From positions 16,089,575 through 16,153,574 of the forward strand of contig OZ020616.1 in assembly GCA_963971575.1 (NCBI GenBank): a stretch of 64,000 bases of DNA, in the 5' to 3' direction. This DNA comes from Liopterus haemorrhoidalis. Taxonomy: Eukaryota > Arthropoda > Insecta > Coleoptera > Dytiscidae. The number at the start of each line of letters is the position of its first letter. The stretch's first letter is position 1. Shown one piece after another: positions 22,346-31,731 of this stretch. A program made the translations under genes and the position numbers. Under the pieces are notes generated by a model that saw only the letters and a list, made by a program, of their open reading frames with translations, was not told the origin of the DNA and did not search any database.

Positions 22346-22541
22346 TTTTCAATTTTGTATTTATTATCGCAGTCTGTAGGCATAATGCATAAATCTTTAT
22401 GAACTCTCTGTTTTTTTCAGCGACTCCACACAATATTATATGCCCAGCATTGTAGATTTCTACCCCTTCGTAAACAACACGGGAATTATTATTTCCCCCA
22501 ATATAATTAAAATAATCGACAATGGAAAACTGTGCCGCCAT
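22323..22541 (-). pseudogene. SWIM-type gene first exon (copy B)
   Basis: 72 codons starting MAAQFSIVDYFNYIGGNNN, then VVYEGVEIYNAGHIILCG, AEKNREF and IYALCLQT. It is clearly homologous to 29787-30068. It overlaps the THAP exon end to end in convergent orientation, as in copy A. No downstream SWIM finger is found. Flanking 22546-22805 is AT-rich. Confidence 0.6.
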
Positions 22542-22805
22542 AACTTAAAACCAGATCACAAAATGTAGTATTTAAGATGTTTACAAGTAATGTCACTTAA
22601 AAAAAATGTCCTCACAATACGTGTGTATACTTACTTGATTATAAAATTTTAAAACAAAATCAGAAAATCCCAAACAATTATTTATTTTTTGTCGTTTTTT
22701 GATACACTTTTCGCTATTATTTACTAGTAAATGTCAAGTGGTATCTGATTTAGAATGGTTTCAAAAAAATCCGCGTGGCGCTACGATCTTAAAATTTTTC
22801 CCCTA

Positions 22806-23130
22806 TAGTCTGTTCAAAGGTGAGAATGCAGTATTGCTCTTATGGCAAATGGGAGCGGTGTTGCTAAATGTTGTAAAAGTGTCAAATGTGTCAATTATAA
22901 TAATATGAAAAACTCGTAAGATTTACAAAAATCAACTCTTATAAAACTCAAAATAACACTTAACAAAACCAAATGACCATTTATACTGCATCTTCACAGA
23001 TCAGCGCGTTTTAGAGCTGGCAACGTCGACGAGTAAGAAACGGATAGCGTCATTGTGTAAATCCATTAGAGAGTATGAAAAAGCACTACTCCATATGTCC
23101 TGTACTGCATACTCACCTTTGAACGGACTA
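22806..23130. mobile_element. Tc1/mariner-type MITE
   Basis: Inverted ends TAGTCTGTTCAAAGGTGAGA and its near complement, with TA duplications at 22804-22805 and 23131-23132. Related sequences begin near 38820 and end near 43672, giving at least three copies. Non-coding, 325 bp. Confidence 0.75.
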
Positions 23131-23240
23131 TATATGAAGTACCTTTGTTTTCACAATGTTATGCATGCGTCGTTGAATTGTAATTGTACTACCAACCTTG
23201 TAAAAATATTGAGATCTTAAAAAATTAAAATTACAAAAGT

Positions 23241-23431
23241 AAAGTCTATTTCTTTGGTTTAGGCGGAACTAGATTTTCAATTTTAGTTACATTTATAGAT
23301 TAAGTGAGGCTTTTGATAATATTGTTTGGCAAAAGCCTACTTCAAACCATAAAAGAAGAGCTCATGGCAACTTACAAAAATTAAAATTCCAGTTAGTTCC
23401 GCCTAAACGTTTGGAAAAGCCTATATGGCCC
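23241..23431. mobile_element. MITE of the GGCGGAACTAGATT family
   Basis: Ends GGTTTAGGCGGAACTAGATT (left) and AGTTAGTTCCGCCTAAACG (right) are inverted. The same family is at 42730-43142, 51820-53030, 55685-56052 and 62045-62205, with a possible single end at 58262. To its right, 23432-23570 looks like a hAT end (right terminus GGTTGCCGACCCTCTG). Confidence 0.6.
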
Positions 23432-23645
23432 GCCAAAAAAGGATGGTACAGAATAAGGCCCGCGATGTAAATCGAAATGTTACAACACAGGGCCTGCGAC
23501 GAAAAAATTTTTAAAAAAATGTTACTGAATGCGGCCCGCGACGTAAAAAAAGGTTGCCGACCCTCTGTATTAGGCAAGACCGAACAAGATCCTTAACGTG
23601 TATTCCTGTTTAGCTGATACTTAGCAACAATACTTGAAGTATCGA

Positions 23646-23900
23646 GGCCGGCGGAAGCGGGCATGCCAGGCATGCGGGCGCAGCTGCGAGGTGGCGCGGA
23701 CCTGAGACTCAAAATGGCGCCATATGCTAAATGAATGTAAAAGTAATTTAGTGAAATGTAATTTTAGATGTGAGGACCTTTTTTTTAGGTCTTCACTTGA
23801 AATTTTGGAGCTCTTACCCAGGGTTCGAAAAAAACTAGTTACGTCCTGCCTAGAGGCGCTCAATTAAATCTTGCCAACGGGCGCCAAAGTCCTCGCGCCG
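23646..23900. mobile_element. GGCCGGCG-ended short element, degenerate
   Basis: GC-rich ends GGCCGGCG and CGCGCCGGCC enclose an interior with 'ggtcttcacttgaaattttg' motifs. The same motifs occur at 33700-33900, 47110-47650, 51470-51730 and 54165-54419. It appears to be inserted into a CAAGTATTT-rich hAT end, which resumes at 23905 and continues to a hAT-like terminus (CCCAGCTCTG) at 24182. Confidence 0.45.
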
Positions 23901-24359
23901 GCCCTGATCGAAACTACTGCAAGTATTTATGATTTACTTCAAGTATTTATAATGCACTGCAAGTATTTTTAAACTACTGCAAGTATTTATAAACTACTTC
24001 AAGTACTTTCAGCTACTTGCAGTAGGTACTAATTATTTTTGAAAAGAAATATTTCCATACAAGTACTTGCAGTATCTAGTACAATTGCCAAATTCAAAAA
24101 GTATTTGAAGTAAAATACTTAAAGTACTTAAAATACTTGAAATACTTTTTCAAGTATTTTACTTGAAGTATGTCCCAGCTCTGGTTTACAACTGTGTTTA
24201 TAGATATATTCTGAACCCAAGTTAATTTTAACAGACTGCTAAGTTTTATATTCCTAAGACGTCATAAGTTAATAGATAGGGCATATTTTGACCTTCAAAC
24301 GTTTCTAGTGTATTGCAAGTTAACAAGACATGTGCAGAATAACCCTATAAGTTTCTTAC

Positions 24360-24527
24360 TTTACTGGTGATAAATAGATCTTCTCTCTTGACCGTGCCAT
24401 CTTCAATTTTAGCGCGAATGCCAGAGCCAACTTCTCCTTCGTTACCATAAAAATACGCACAATCGAAATGTCGATAACCTGCATTAATCGCATCTTTTAC
24501 AGCTCTTTCAACTTCTCTACTGGAAGA
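24360..24527 (-). CDS. Aldo-keto reductase, exon 2 (residues 24-79)
   Basis: Acceptor taatag|TCTTCC at 24527, donor GTAAA|GTAAG at 24360; 168 nt in phase 0. It reads [30 protein letters not shown] and REDLFITSK. Asp45, Tyr50 and Lys79 are three of the four catalytic residues, with spacing identical to characterised AKRs (Asp+5 Tyr, Asp+34 Lys). The exon is intact. Confidence 0.95.
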
Positions 24528-24591
24528 CTATTAAAAAAATAAAGCATTAAATCTACTATAACGTATTTTATTTATTTTACAAAATTTTTAC

Positions 24592-24660
24592 CGCATATGT
24601 TCCCAATCCAACTGCCGGTATTTCAAATCCGGAGTCCAACTTTATAACAGGAGACGCCAT
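24592..24660 (-). CDS. Aldo-keto reductase, exon 1 (residues 1-23); gene overview
   Basis: The ATG at 24658-24660 opens MASPVIKLDSGFEIPAVGLG, the classical first beta-strand of an aldo-keto reductase, ending at donor GCG|GTAAAA. The enzyme family reduces aldehydes and ketones with NADPH in the cytosol using an Asp-Tyr-Lys-His tetrad. All four residues are visible (Asp45, Tyr50, Lys79, His112). Four exons give 246 residues against a usual ~315, because the last exons are not in the window. The start sits 396 bp from the WDTC1 start on the other strand, which suggests a shared promoter. The exact substrate cannot be inferred. Confidence 0.95.
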
Positions 24661-25056
24661 TTTACTAGGATAAAATATAACTACTAAATTAAAATTGTAA
24701 CTGATTATTATTAATAAGTTGAATTAAAAAATAAAATAGTAGCACTTTGTGATTGATTTTCTCTTTTTTATTAGTTTCTGTAGCAATCCCTATCAAAACC
24801 TCTTATTTTTCTTATTTTATATAATTTTCCTGTGTAAAAATAAAAAGTACTAGATTTATATTCAAAACGTAAGAAAGTGGATCTACAAGATATATTAAAA
24901 AAATACATAAATAATGGATGATATATTTAATTCACCGAATAAAATAACGTAAAAATGTAAGAATATTTTCATTTGTCATTATCAATCAGCTGATAAATGT
25001 CAAAATAATGTCAACAATAATGACATTTGACCATTAAATATTAAAATTTATTATAG
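24661..25056. promoter_or_regulatory. Probable bidirectional promoter between AKR and WDTC1
   Basis: This 396-bp gap separates two head-to-head conserved genes and is free of recognisable transposons, unlike most of the window. It must contain both 5' UTRs and core promoters unless there are upstream non-coding exons. No confident TATA or initiator was assigned, as the AT content makes such calls unreliable. Confidence 0.6.
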
Positions 25057-25259
25057 ATGGAGGACAGATACAACGGAATTTTGAATAAAATTAGTGTTGT
25101 CAAACTATTAAGAGACAGAGAATTAAAATATAATGCCGCGGCTAACTTGCAGAGATATACACAGGTTACAGAATCTCTCATTAAAAGGTTAGGTCTTGAA
25201 TTTGAGCTTGAAGGACACAAGGGATGTGTAAATTGTATAGAATGGAGCAGAGATGGAAG
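25057..25259 (+). CDS. WDTC1: WDTC1/adipose orthologue, exon 1; gene overview
   Basis: The ATG at 25057 begins a 621-residue protein in eight exons ending at 37775, all in frame. WDTC1 (Drosophila adipose; also called DCAF9) is a WD40-TPR protein that serves as substrate receptor of CUL4-DDB1 ubiquitin ligase and restrains fat storage. Exon 1 encodes YTQVTESLIKRLGLEFELEG then HKGCVNCIEW, the start of WD repeat 1, and ends in a split Arg codon (GGAAG|GTATTT). Order: WD repeats (residues ~50-300), TPR region (~350-430), further WD repeats (~465-560), conserved C-terminal tail. Human WDTC1 is about 677 residues. Confidence 0.95.
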
Positions 25260-25315
25260 GTATTTACATAAAAACAACAAATACAAACAGTGTTTTATAT
25301 TTTATTTAATCGTAG

Positions 25316-25427
25316 GAGATTAGCTTCTGGATCAGATGATACGAAAGTACTAATATGGGATCCGTTTCGACATCGAAAGCTCCATACAATTCATACTCCA
25401 CATATTGGAAATATATTTTCAGTTAAG
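25316..25427 (+). CDS. WDTC1: WDTC1 exon 2
   Basis: cgtag|GAGATT to TTAAG|GTGATT; 112 nt, which completes the split codon and ends in phase 0. It encodes LASGSDDTKVLIWDP, a canonical WD40 blade, then HTPHIGNIFSVK, the start of the next blade. The intron before it is only 56 nt, and the one after it is 150 nt. Confidence 0.95.
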
Positions 25428-25577
25428 GTGATTTGTTTTTATTCTCTTTTGATTATTACAATCGCATTTTTATTCATTTTTAATTTGGGAGGTAATCAAT
25501 ACATGTCAGATTTATGTCGACATATTTTATGTTACAAATGATATAATTATTTTGATTTTATTTTTTTCTTGATTTAG

Positions 25578-25774
25578 TTTCTTGGAGGTACAAATGATCC
25601 ATTGATAGTAACCGGAGCAGGGGATTGTCATGTAGTTGTACAGTCCGTTGATCAAGAGCCAGGAGATGCCCCACTTGTCAACTGTCTCTGCCATGCAAGT
25701 CGAGTCAAGAGGATCGCAACTCTACCTGAACAACCTCAGCTGTTCTGGTCCGCTGGGGAAGATGGATTAATTCT
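25578..25774 (+). CDS. WDTC1: WDTC1 exon 3
   Basis: gatttag|TTTCTTGG to ATTCT|GTAAGT. It encodes FLGGTNDPLIVTGAGDCHVV, VNCLCHASRVKRIATLPEQP and FWSAGEDGLI. HASRVKRIAT and FW-A-EDGLI are blocks strongly conserved with vertebrate WDTC1. It ends two bases into a Leu codon. The 2.6-kb intron that follows holds a LINE fragment, an R2-like fragment and a mariner remnant. Confidence 0.95.
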
Positions 25775-25989
25775 GTAAGTTTTAACGAATTAATTAGTGT
25801 TATGATTTTGTAACAAAATTAATAGAATGTATCCTTATAGAAATAATTAACAATTTCTCATTTCACTTTTACTAGTTGCTACTACAATTACAATTCATGT
25901 AGTTATACAGTTAATGCCCGGTTACTGTAGAATGAGTTAAATGTTTTAACACGAGTTATCCTTAATTCAAGTAGCATATAATGAGTAGC

Positions 25990-26480
25990 TTTTTATAAAA
26001 TCTAGTAATAAGAACAAAGCAATGTGGTCCGTGATACGCCAAAGCTGGCAAAGAATTTTTATTATCCAAAAACGAGCCTTCAGGATTTAGCTCAAGTTTC
26101 GCCGCGCACATCATGCAAGCAAATTTTCAAGGAATACAAAATTCTGACAGTCCCGTCTCTGTATATATTACATATGCTAATGTATATAAAGACCAACAAA
26201 GTAACATACTAAGGCACAGTCAGATTCATAAGTACAATACTAGGACCAGAGAACTTTTTACCATTCCTAGGCACAGATATAGTGCATCTAGAAATCTACC
26301 CTTAACTGCAGGCATCGGTCTCTATAATGCCCTGCCAGCTGTGCTCAGAAATAGCTGCAATGTCAAATTCAAAAGAGGCCTAAAAAATATACTGCTTGAA
26401 GGAGCGTTTTATAGCGTCTCTGAAAAAAATTTGAAATATATTATTGTTTGTATTGACGTAAGTCACTGTATACTAGATTA
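25990..26480 (+). pseudogene. LINE fragment, C-terminal end of reverse transcriptase ORF
   Basis: Plus-strand frames, with one shift near 26200, read SPRTSCKQIFKEYKILTVPS, then KYNTRTRELFTIPRHRYSAS, then GIGLYNALPAVLRN. This is the usual carboxy end of Jockey/CR1-type LINE polyproteins ('YNTR---L--P------Y---Y--LP'). It lies in WDTC1 intron 3, on the gene's sense strand. Confidence 0.7.
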
Positions 26481-26619
26481 GGCTGACCATACGATGACCT
26501 TGATGCCAAAGTGGGACGGGAAACAAAAACATCGGTAGCTTATGGTGATACTCCCCACGCTGCCTGTTTTTTGTGATAGGTGTTCACCAGAACTCCGTGA
26601 TTTAAAATTTGTTGTAACG

Positions 26620-27500
26620 TGGATGCTTGTCAAGACCTGACATACCCCATAATAATCCACTCAAACCTACACTCTGGGGGAAAAACATACACTCTGTGTT
26701 CTACAAGCATATTGAGACCACCGGTTTGTCACGGGACCTAACCTTTACTTTTCTCAGGTCTGCAGGTCTCAAGTCCGAGACGGAAGGTTTTGTGTGGACG
26801 TGCCAGGATGGCGTCATGAACACGTTAGTTTTTTGCCACATGATAACAAAGACGCGACTTGGGCTACACAATGTAGACTAGGTAAACGTCACCCTGAAAC
26901 GCTTAAGCACGTACTTTCTGAGCACAGCTGTGTCCCGTTTTAGCTCAATCCAGCTATATATCACAACACAATTCTGCTCTTTGAGTTTTTTACTTTTTTT
27001 TGACACAGAAATACGGTATTGACACAATACCTATCTTACCTTATGCTTCTACTAACATTAAAGCTGTGGTGGAAAATTCCAGATGTCGTATTTACTGGAA
27101 TCATGCATTTTCTACCACAAAGCTTCTCTCCGACAATAAACCGGACATCGTCCTGCTGGATTTCGATACAAAAGGCATTTTTGTCATCGAATTATCCTGT
27201 CCAGCTGAGAAAAATATCACTCTCAAATAGGACAAGAAGAGAACCAAGTACCTGGACCTCTTGTCCGAGCTAAGTAAAATGTACCCGAGTTATTCTGTGA
27301 AGCTCGTAGTCTTGATTTTGGGTGTATTGGGTAGCCTTAAAGCTGTTTTCAAGAGGGAAATCAAGAACATTTCCGTCTGCAGACCAACTGCTACCTCTCT
27401 GGTCTGCCGCTTGCAAAAATCCGTGCTGCTCAGATCGCTTTGCATTGTGCGGACGCTGGGTTTGGTGTGAGTCTATCGGTCGCATATCGCCAGAGTTTGG
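26620..27500 (+). pseudogene. R2/NeSL-like retrotransposon C-terminus
   Basis: Broken plus-strand frames. Near 26873-26935 is CRLGKRHPETLKHVLSEHSC, a degenerate zinc knuckle of the type seen downstream of the reverse transcriptase in R2-like elements. Near 27140-27230 is NKPDIVLLDFDTKGIFVIEL, then SCPAEKNI, matching the PD...E...K restriction-like endonuclease core. It is truncated and inactive. Confidence 0.6.
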
Positions 27501-27739
27501 GATGTGACCGATTGCTGGGATAAAGCCCTCTCGACCTTCTCGTGAAGGTAAGAGAGCGTCTCGTCTGTGCCGAACACGTTGCGGGTAAACCTGGACGGTA
27601 CTGGCGGGACTACAAACCCCCCTTCTTTAATAATATTTTATTGACCAAAGCACAATATATTAATGTTTTTAGTCAGTCATTCACACTGATAAGACGGTAG
27701 GTCAATAAATCCTTACAAAACAATAGAAAAACACATTAT

Positions 27740-28310
27740 TTTGGATTGATTCATTTTTATTTCTCAACATAGTCTCTTTTTAGCTCGATACACTTCGCCT
27801 AGCGTTTCTACAACTTTTTTAGCAATCCAAAAAATAAGATCCCGGAAGGTTCTCAAAATAGGCATCTGTTTCGGCGATGACCTCCTCGTTCGACGTGAAT
27901 CTTTTTCTGGCGAGCTATTTCTTCATGTTTGGAAACGGAGAAAAAGTCGCTGGGGGCCAAATCTGGTGAATACGGTGGATGCGGCAACAATTTGAAGCCT
28001 AATTCATGCATTTTCGCCATAGAAACTGCATAAGTGTACACCCGTGCACTGTCTTGATGGATGAGCACTTTCTTCTTAGCCAAATGTGGGCGTTTTTTCT
28101 TGATTTCTTCGTTCAACCGGTCCAATAACAACGCATAATGATCTCTATTTATCGTTCGTCCTTTTTCACGTGGGGGGGGGGGGGATTGTTCTATTTGTTC
28201 CAAGGGGGAGCCTTGGCGTCTATAATTTTGAGAAGCGCTGCTCAACACCACTTTAGGGAGTAGTATCGGGATGAAATGTAGCCTGTTTTACGTTAGGTCT
28301 GTTCCAATTC
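27740..28310 (-). pseudogene. Mariner transposase remnant
   Basis: The minus strand reads GRTINRDHYALLLDRLNEEI, KRPHLAKKKVLIHQDSA (second catalytic Asp), LPHPPYSPDLAPSDFF (third Asp) and, in the next frame, EEVIAETDAYFENLPGSYF. The N-terminal third is missing, and a 12-base G run lies at 28172-28184. It ends about 100 bp before WDTC1 exon 4. Confidence 0.8.
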
Positions 28311-28408
28311 CTAAGATACCTTTGACGGGTAGAAATTTTGTTTTCCCACTATGTTCATAAAATTTCTGGAGACAGTTTGCTTTGTGTTAACGAGATGTTT
28401 TTTTGTAG

Positions 28409-28607
28409 ACAATTTGATTTGCGCGAGCCCCATCATTGCATAAGTGGCAGCACTGTATTCCTGGATCTGACACGCAACATGGGCTGGGCTGCTGAAGCCA
28501 AATGTCTGGCCATCAACCCCACTCGGACGCATCTTGTCGCTGTTGGAGCCAACGATTGTTATGTACGAGTTTACGATAGAAGAATGGTTAAAGTCACACC
28601 ATACAGG
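28409..28607 (+). CDS. WDTC1: WDTC1 exon 4
   Basis: ttttgtag|ACAATTTG to ACAGG|GTAAGA; the first base completes the Leu codon from exon 3. It encodes QFDLREPHHC, WAAEAKCLAINPTRTHLVAV and DCYVRVYDRRM. The two WD-like 'DLRE' and 'YDRR' ends fit the WDxR-type motifs by which DCAF proteins dock on DDB1. Phase 0 at the end. Confidence 0.95.
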
Positions 28608-28867
28608 GTAAGAATATTTAATTAAAATAAATAAGATGTATAGTATGGTTTAGTAAAATAATGGCCAGTCTTTCTCTTATTTTAAAAGATACGACGGTTG
28701 ACTTAAGTAGATTCTTTAAATACTATTTTTAGAAAGTTAAGAACATAATAGGGAAGTAATTTTTCAAAATATTTTTATAACTGTGAGTAAATAATGTAAC
28801 TAACCTGTAACGTTTAAGCTTTCGAGGTATTAAATATATGGCGGTAAGCCCAAGATTATTAAAGTAT

Positions 28868-29340
28868 AAGGTTGTCTCGTAACTTGTAGTGGTGGGGGTA
28901 AAGAGAGAGGCTACGCGTCATCCGTATGCTAACGGGACGTCAGTCTTTGTTTATCGTATATGTTATATACACATATAAAAATATCATTTAATTTTTTGAT
29001 TTTCTACTTGTTTTAATTTCTTTTTTTTTCGAAAGGAATGTTTCTTCGTTCTGAATAAATTTTCTTACATTCATTTTGGATGTGAAGAGAATAATAAGTG
29101 AAATATTTCAATATTTTAGTTTTAGGGTGTCCGCCCGTAACTACCCTAATATTCATCAAATTGAAAAAATGCATAGAACAAATAAGATTTGTTTTCTTAT
29201 AAACAATTTTTATATTATAGTTTTTTCTGTTAAGATAGTTCTGTTTATAAAGGAAATAATTTAAGTTTTTTAGTACTACTTTTAAACCAGAAACACCTCC
29301 TAAGAAAGAAAATTTTGAGATACCATGACTATATTTGAAT
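28868..29340. mobile_element. AGGTTGTCTCGTAAC-family element, truncated copy 2
   Basis: Starts with AGGTTGTCTCGTAACTTGTA and follows 5071-6239 and 55110-56636 closely until it breaks off near 29340, next to the SWIM-type repeat. Only the left end is present. Confidence 0.65.
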
Positions 29341-29384
29341 CGTTTCAAGTAAAGTGAAAATTGTCCTTATTTGTTTACATATTA

Positions 29385-29527
29385 AACGCCGGTCTTGTTA
29401 TATTATGCGGAATTTCGAAAAAAAAAAGATGAGTCGACTGCGGGTTATGTTCACAAACAAGCAGTCTAAAATAACCCTCACAAAGCCATTGGAAAATTTA
29501 AATTAACTCAAGATAACCTGCACCTAT
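29385..29527 (+). pseudogene. SWIM-type gene exon remnant (copy D)
   Basis: Plus-strand INAGLVILCGISKKKKDES and HKAIGKFKL align with the minus-strand copy at 29787-30068, making an inverted pair about 260 bp apart. Degenerate. Confidence 0.5.
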
Positions 29528-29786
29528 AAAGCAGGAGCTTCATGCATTATTTAATTTGTTTAATAAATACTAGTTATAGCATACTAAAAATTCAACAAAT
29601 AAGAAATACTCAATTATAAAAATCCTTCTCCAGCATAATTAAATATCTACCTGTGTAACTTTATCGCAGGATTAGGGCATGCAGTCTCAAATTTTGTACG
29701 TAGATATTCTGATACAGCTTCACTGAAGTGTTTGCTTTCGTTTTAATTATTTTTTTAGGTAGCAAGTTTCTAACAAAGGTTGGGGT

Positions 29787-30068
29787 TTACAGGTGCAGGT
29801 TATCTTGCAGTTTTAATTTTCCAGTGACTTTGTGAGGTGATGATTTTAGACTGCTTGTTTGTAAACATAACCCACATATGTCGACATCCTCATCATTTTT
29901 TTCCGAAATTCCGCAAAATAGAACATGACCGGCGTTTAACAACTGCTCTCCTTCAACTACACACTTAGAAGAAGGTGTTGCACTTGAAAAATTAAAATGG
30001 TTTTGTAAGGATAACTGTTTATTATTCATTGAAAATCGAAGATCTAACATGTAAAGAAATGAGGACAA
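29787..30068 (-). pseudogene. SWIM-type gene first exon (copy C)
   Basis: 93 codons: MSSFLYMLDLRFSMNNKQ, CVVEGEQLLNAGHVLFCG, SEKNDEDVDICGLCLQTS and SSPHKVTGKLKL. It is the best preserved of four copies of this block in the window. The family's SWIM finger should follow to the left but is absent. It sits in WDTC1 intron 4 with its ATG about 160 bp from exon 5, antisense to WDTC1. Confidence 0.6.
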
Positions 30069-30230
30069 CTTTCACATTACTCGTTTTGATCAGCTGTTTT
30101 ACAGCGATCGCAACACCACCATCGGTTATTGTTGAGTCCAATTAATGAAGTGATGAAATATCAGAGAGTGATATTGACAATATTACTGACCATGTAGGTA
30201 TACTCTTGCAATGAAGTTATGAATTTTCAG

Positions 30231-30536
30231 ACAAACCATCACTTAGAACATCGGGATCGTTCAGTTCCTCGTCCAGATCCAGCGTTGGATTCTTCGTGTG
30301 TGCAATACTACGCGCCTGGTCACTTAGCGCGATGTAGTGGAGAGATGCGCTACAAATTAGCCGCCACATATGTGACCTTTGACCCGACTGGTTCGGAGCT
30401 TCTCGTCAACATGGGCGGCGAACAGGTTTATCTGTTCGATGTTGACAACCCTAGGTACCTGAAAGAAATGCAAATACCGGAAACTGCAGCTAAGACGTGT
30501 AAGAGGAGTGATATTCGGTCTGAATGCTGTTCCGAG
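30231..30536 (+). CDS. WDTC1: WDTC1 exon 5
   Basis: attttcag|ACAAAC to CCGAG|GTAAGT; 306 nt, phase 0 at both ends. After a variable linker it has VQYYAPGHLARCSGE, then LAATYVTFDPTGSELLVNMG and GEQVYLFDVDNPRY. The 'QYY-PGHL' and 'ATYVTF-P-G-ELLVNMGGEQVYLFD' blocks are hallmarks of WDTC1. It ends in a charged linker that should lead into the TPR region. Confidence 0.95.
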
Positions 30537-31731
30537 GTAAGTCAATTTATGGAAAGGGTCTGAGAAATATATCGTTTTGCATAAATAGAAATTGAGAATC
30601 AAGTAGCCATTTTGAATTTATAAACACAACTGCGCCATAAGTCTATTAAGTGTCTTAAATTGCTCATTGTTAGTATAGCGCAGTGGTTTTCAACTTGCAT
30701 TCAGGAAACAATTTTGAAGAAACACTCCTCATTTTAAAATAATGAACTTGACCTAGACCATAATCGGTATCTGCGGAATTATTCAATTTCTTTTATTAAT
30801 TTAATATTAGCTTTGTTCGGAATAGTTAAGGGATAAGTTCATGAACGGATTAAATGCGCATGACCGACTCGAGACGGATGCTAAGATTTTCCATCAAAGT
30901 CATTGACTTATTGAACACCCCTCGGATACCATTTTTACCGACCGCCAACATATATAAGGGAGGTATTGTGATCATACAGATTTTGACATTTCGAGATTTC
31001 GATGGATCTCCACGAATTGAGGTCCCTACATAATGTTTTGACTATTTTTAACATGATGTCTGTCGGTCTGTCTGTCGGTCTGTCTGTCCGTCCGTCTGTC
31101 TGTCTGTCTGTCTGTGAACACGTGCAGAGCAAATTCGGCTAAAAGGATTTTTATGAAATTGCATATTTAAGCTTTTGACATCTATGGCACGAGTTGATCA
31201 ACTTTTGGTAAAAATCGGTTGACTAGAAATGGGAGTTTACTCGTGTCGATTTTAAGATTTTTGCGAATATTTAGCAACAGAAAAATAATTCGAAAAAATT
31301 TATTTAACAAAAGTTGCAATAAATGCAATAACTAATAAATTTTATTTGAGACATTTTTTGATAAAACGAAAAAATTTTCAAACATTTTTCGTCAAGTATC
31401 TATTTTTTCATACTTATATGTAACGTTTTCATGGTCATGATAAATAATATGTCAGAAAATATTAGGCATGGAATTTTCAAAAATTAAGAATTGTCCTGGC
31501 TAATTGCCAAAGTAGCAAAGGCAATTAAAATAAAAAAAAAAATAATAATAAAAAATATTAGGCCAAGTTATTTCTACTCTGCTGCTAGAATATATTTTAT
31601 ACAAGTACTTTGTGATGGCGGTCGGTCCTGTGGTGGCCACAGCTGATTTTTCAACTTTATTATAAATTTTATTATCATTTTCTCAAAATCAAATTTCCCG
31701 AGAAATATTATGATTTTCTAGCTGCCGTATA
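30537..31731. other. WDTC1 intron 5, first part, with a (GTCT)n repeat
   Basis: AT-rich intron. A GTCT/GTCG tetranucleotide run lies at 31058-31115 inside a repeat resembling the (GTCT)n elements elsewhere. A hAT-like start (CAGTGGTTTTCAAC) is at 30680 without a matching end. No TPR-encoding exon was found here. Confidence 0.5.
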
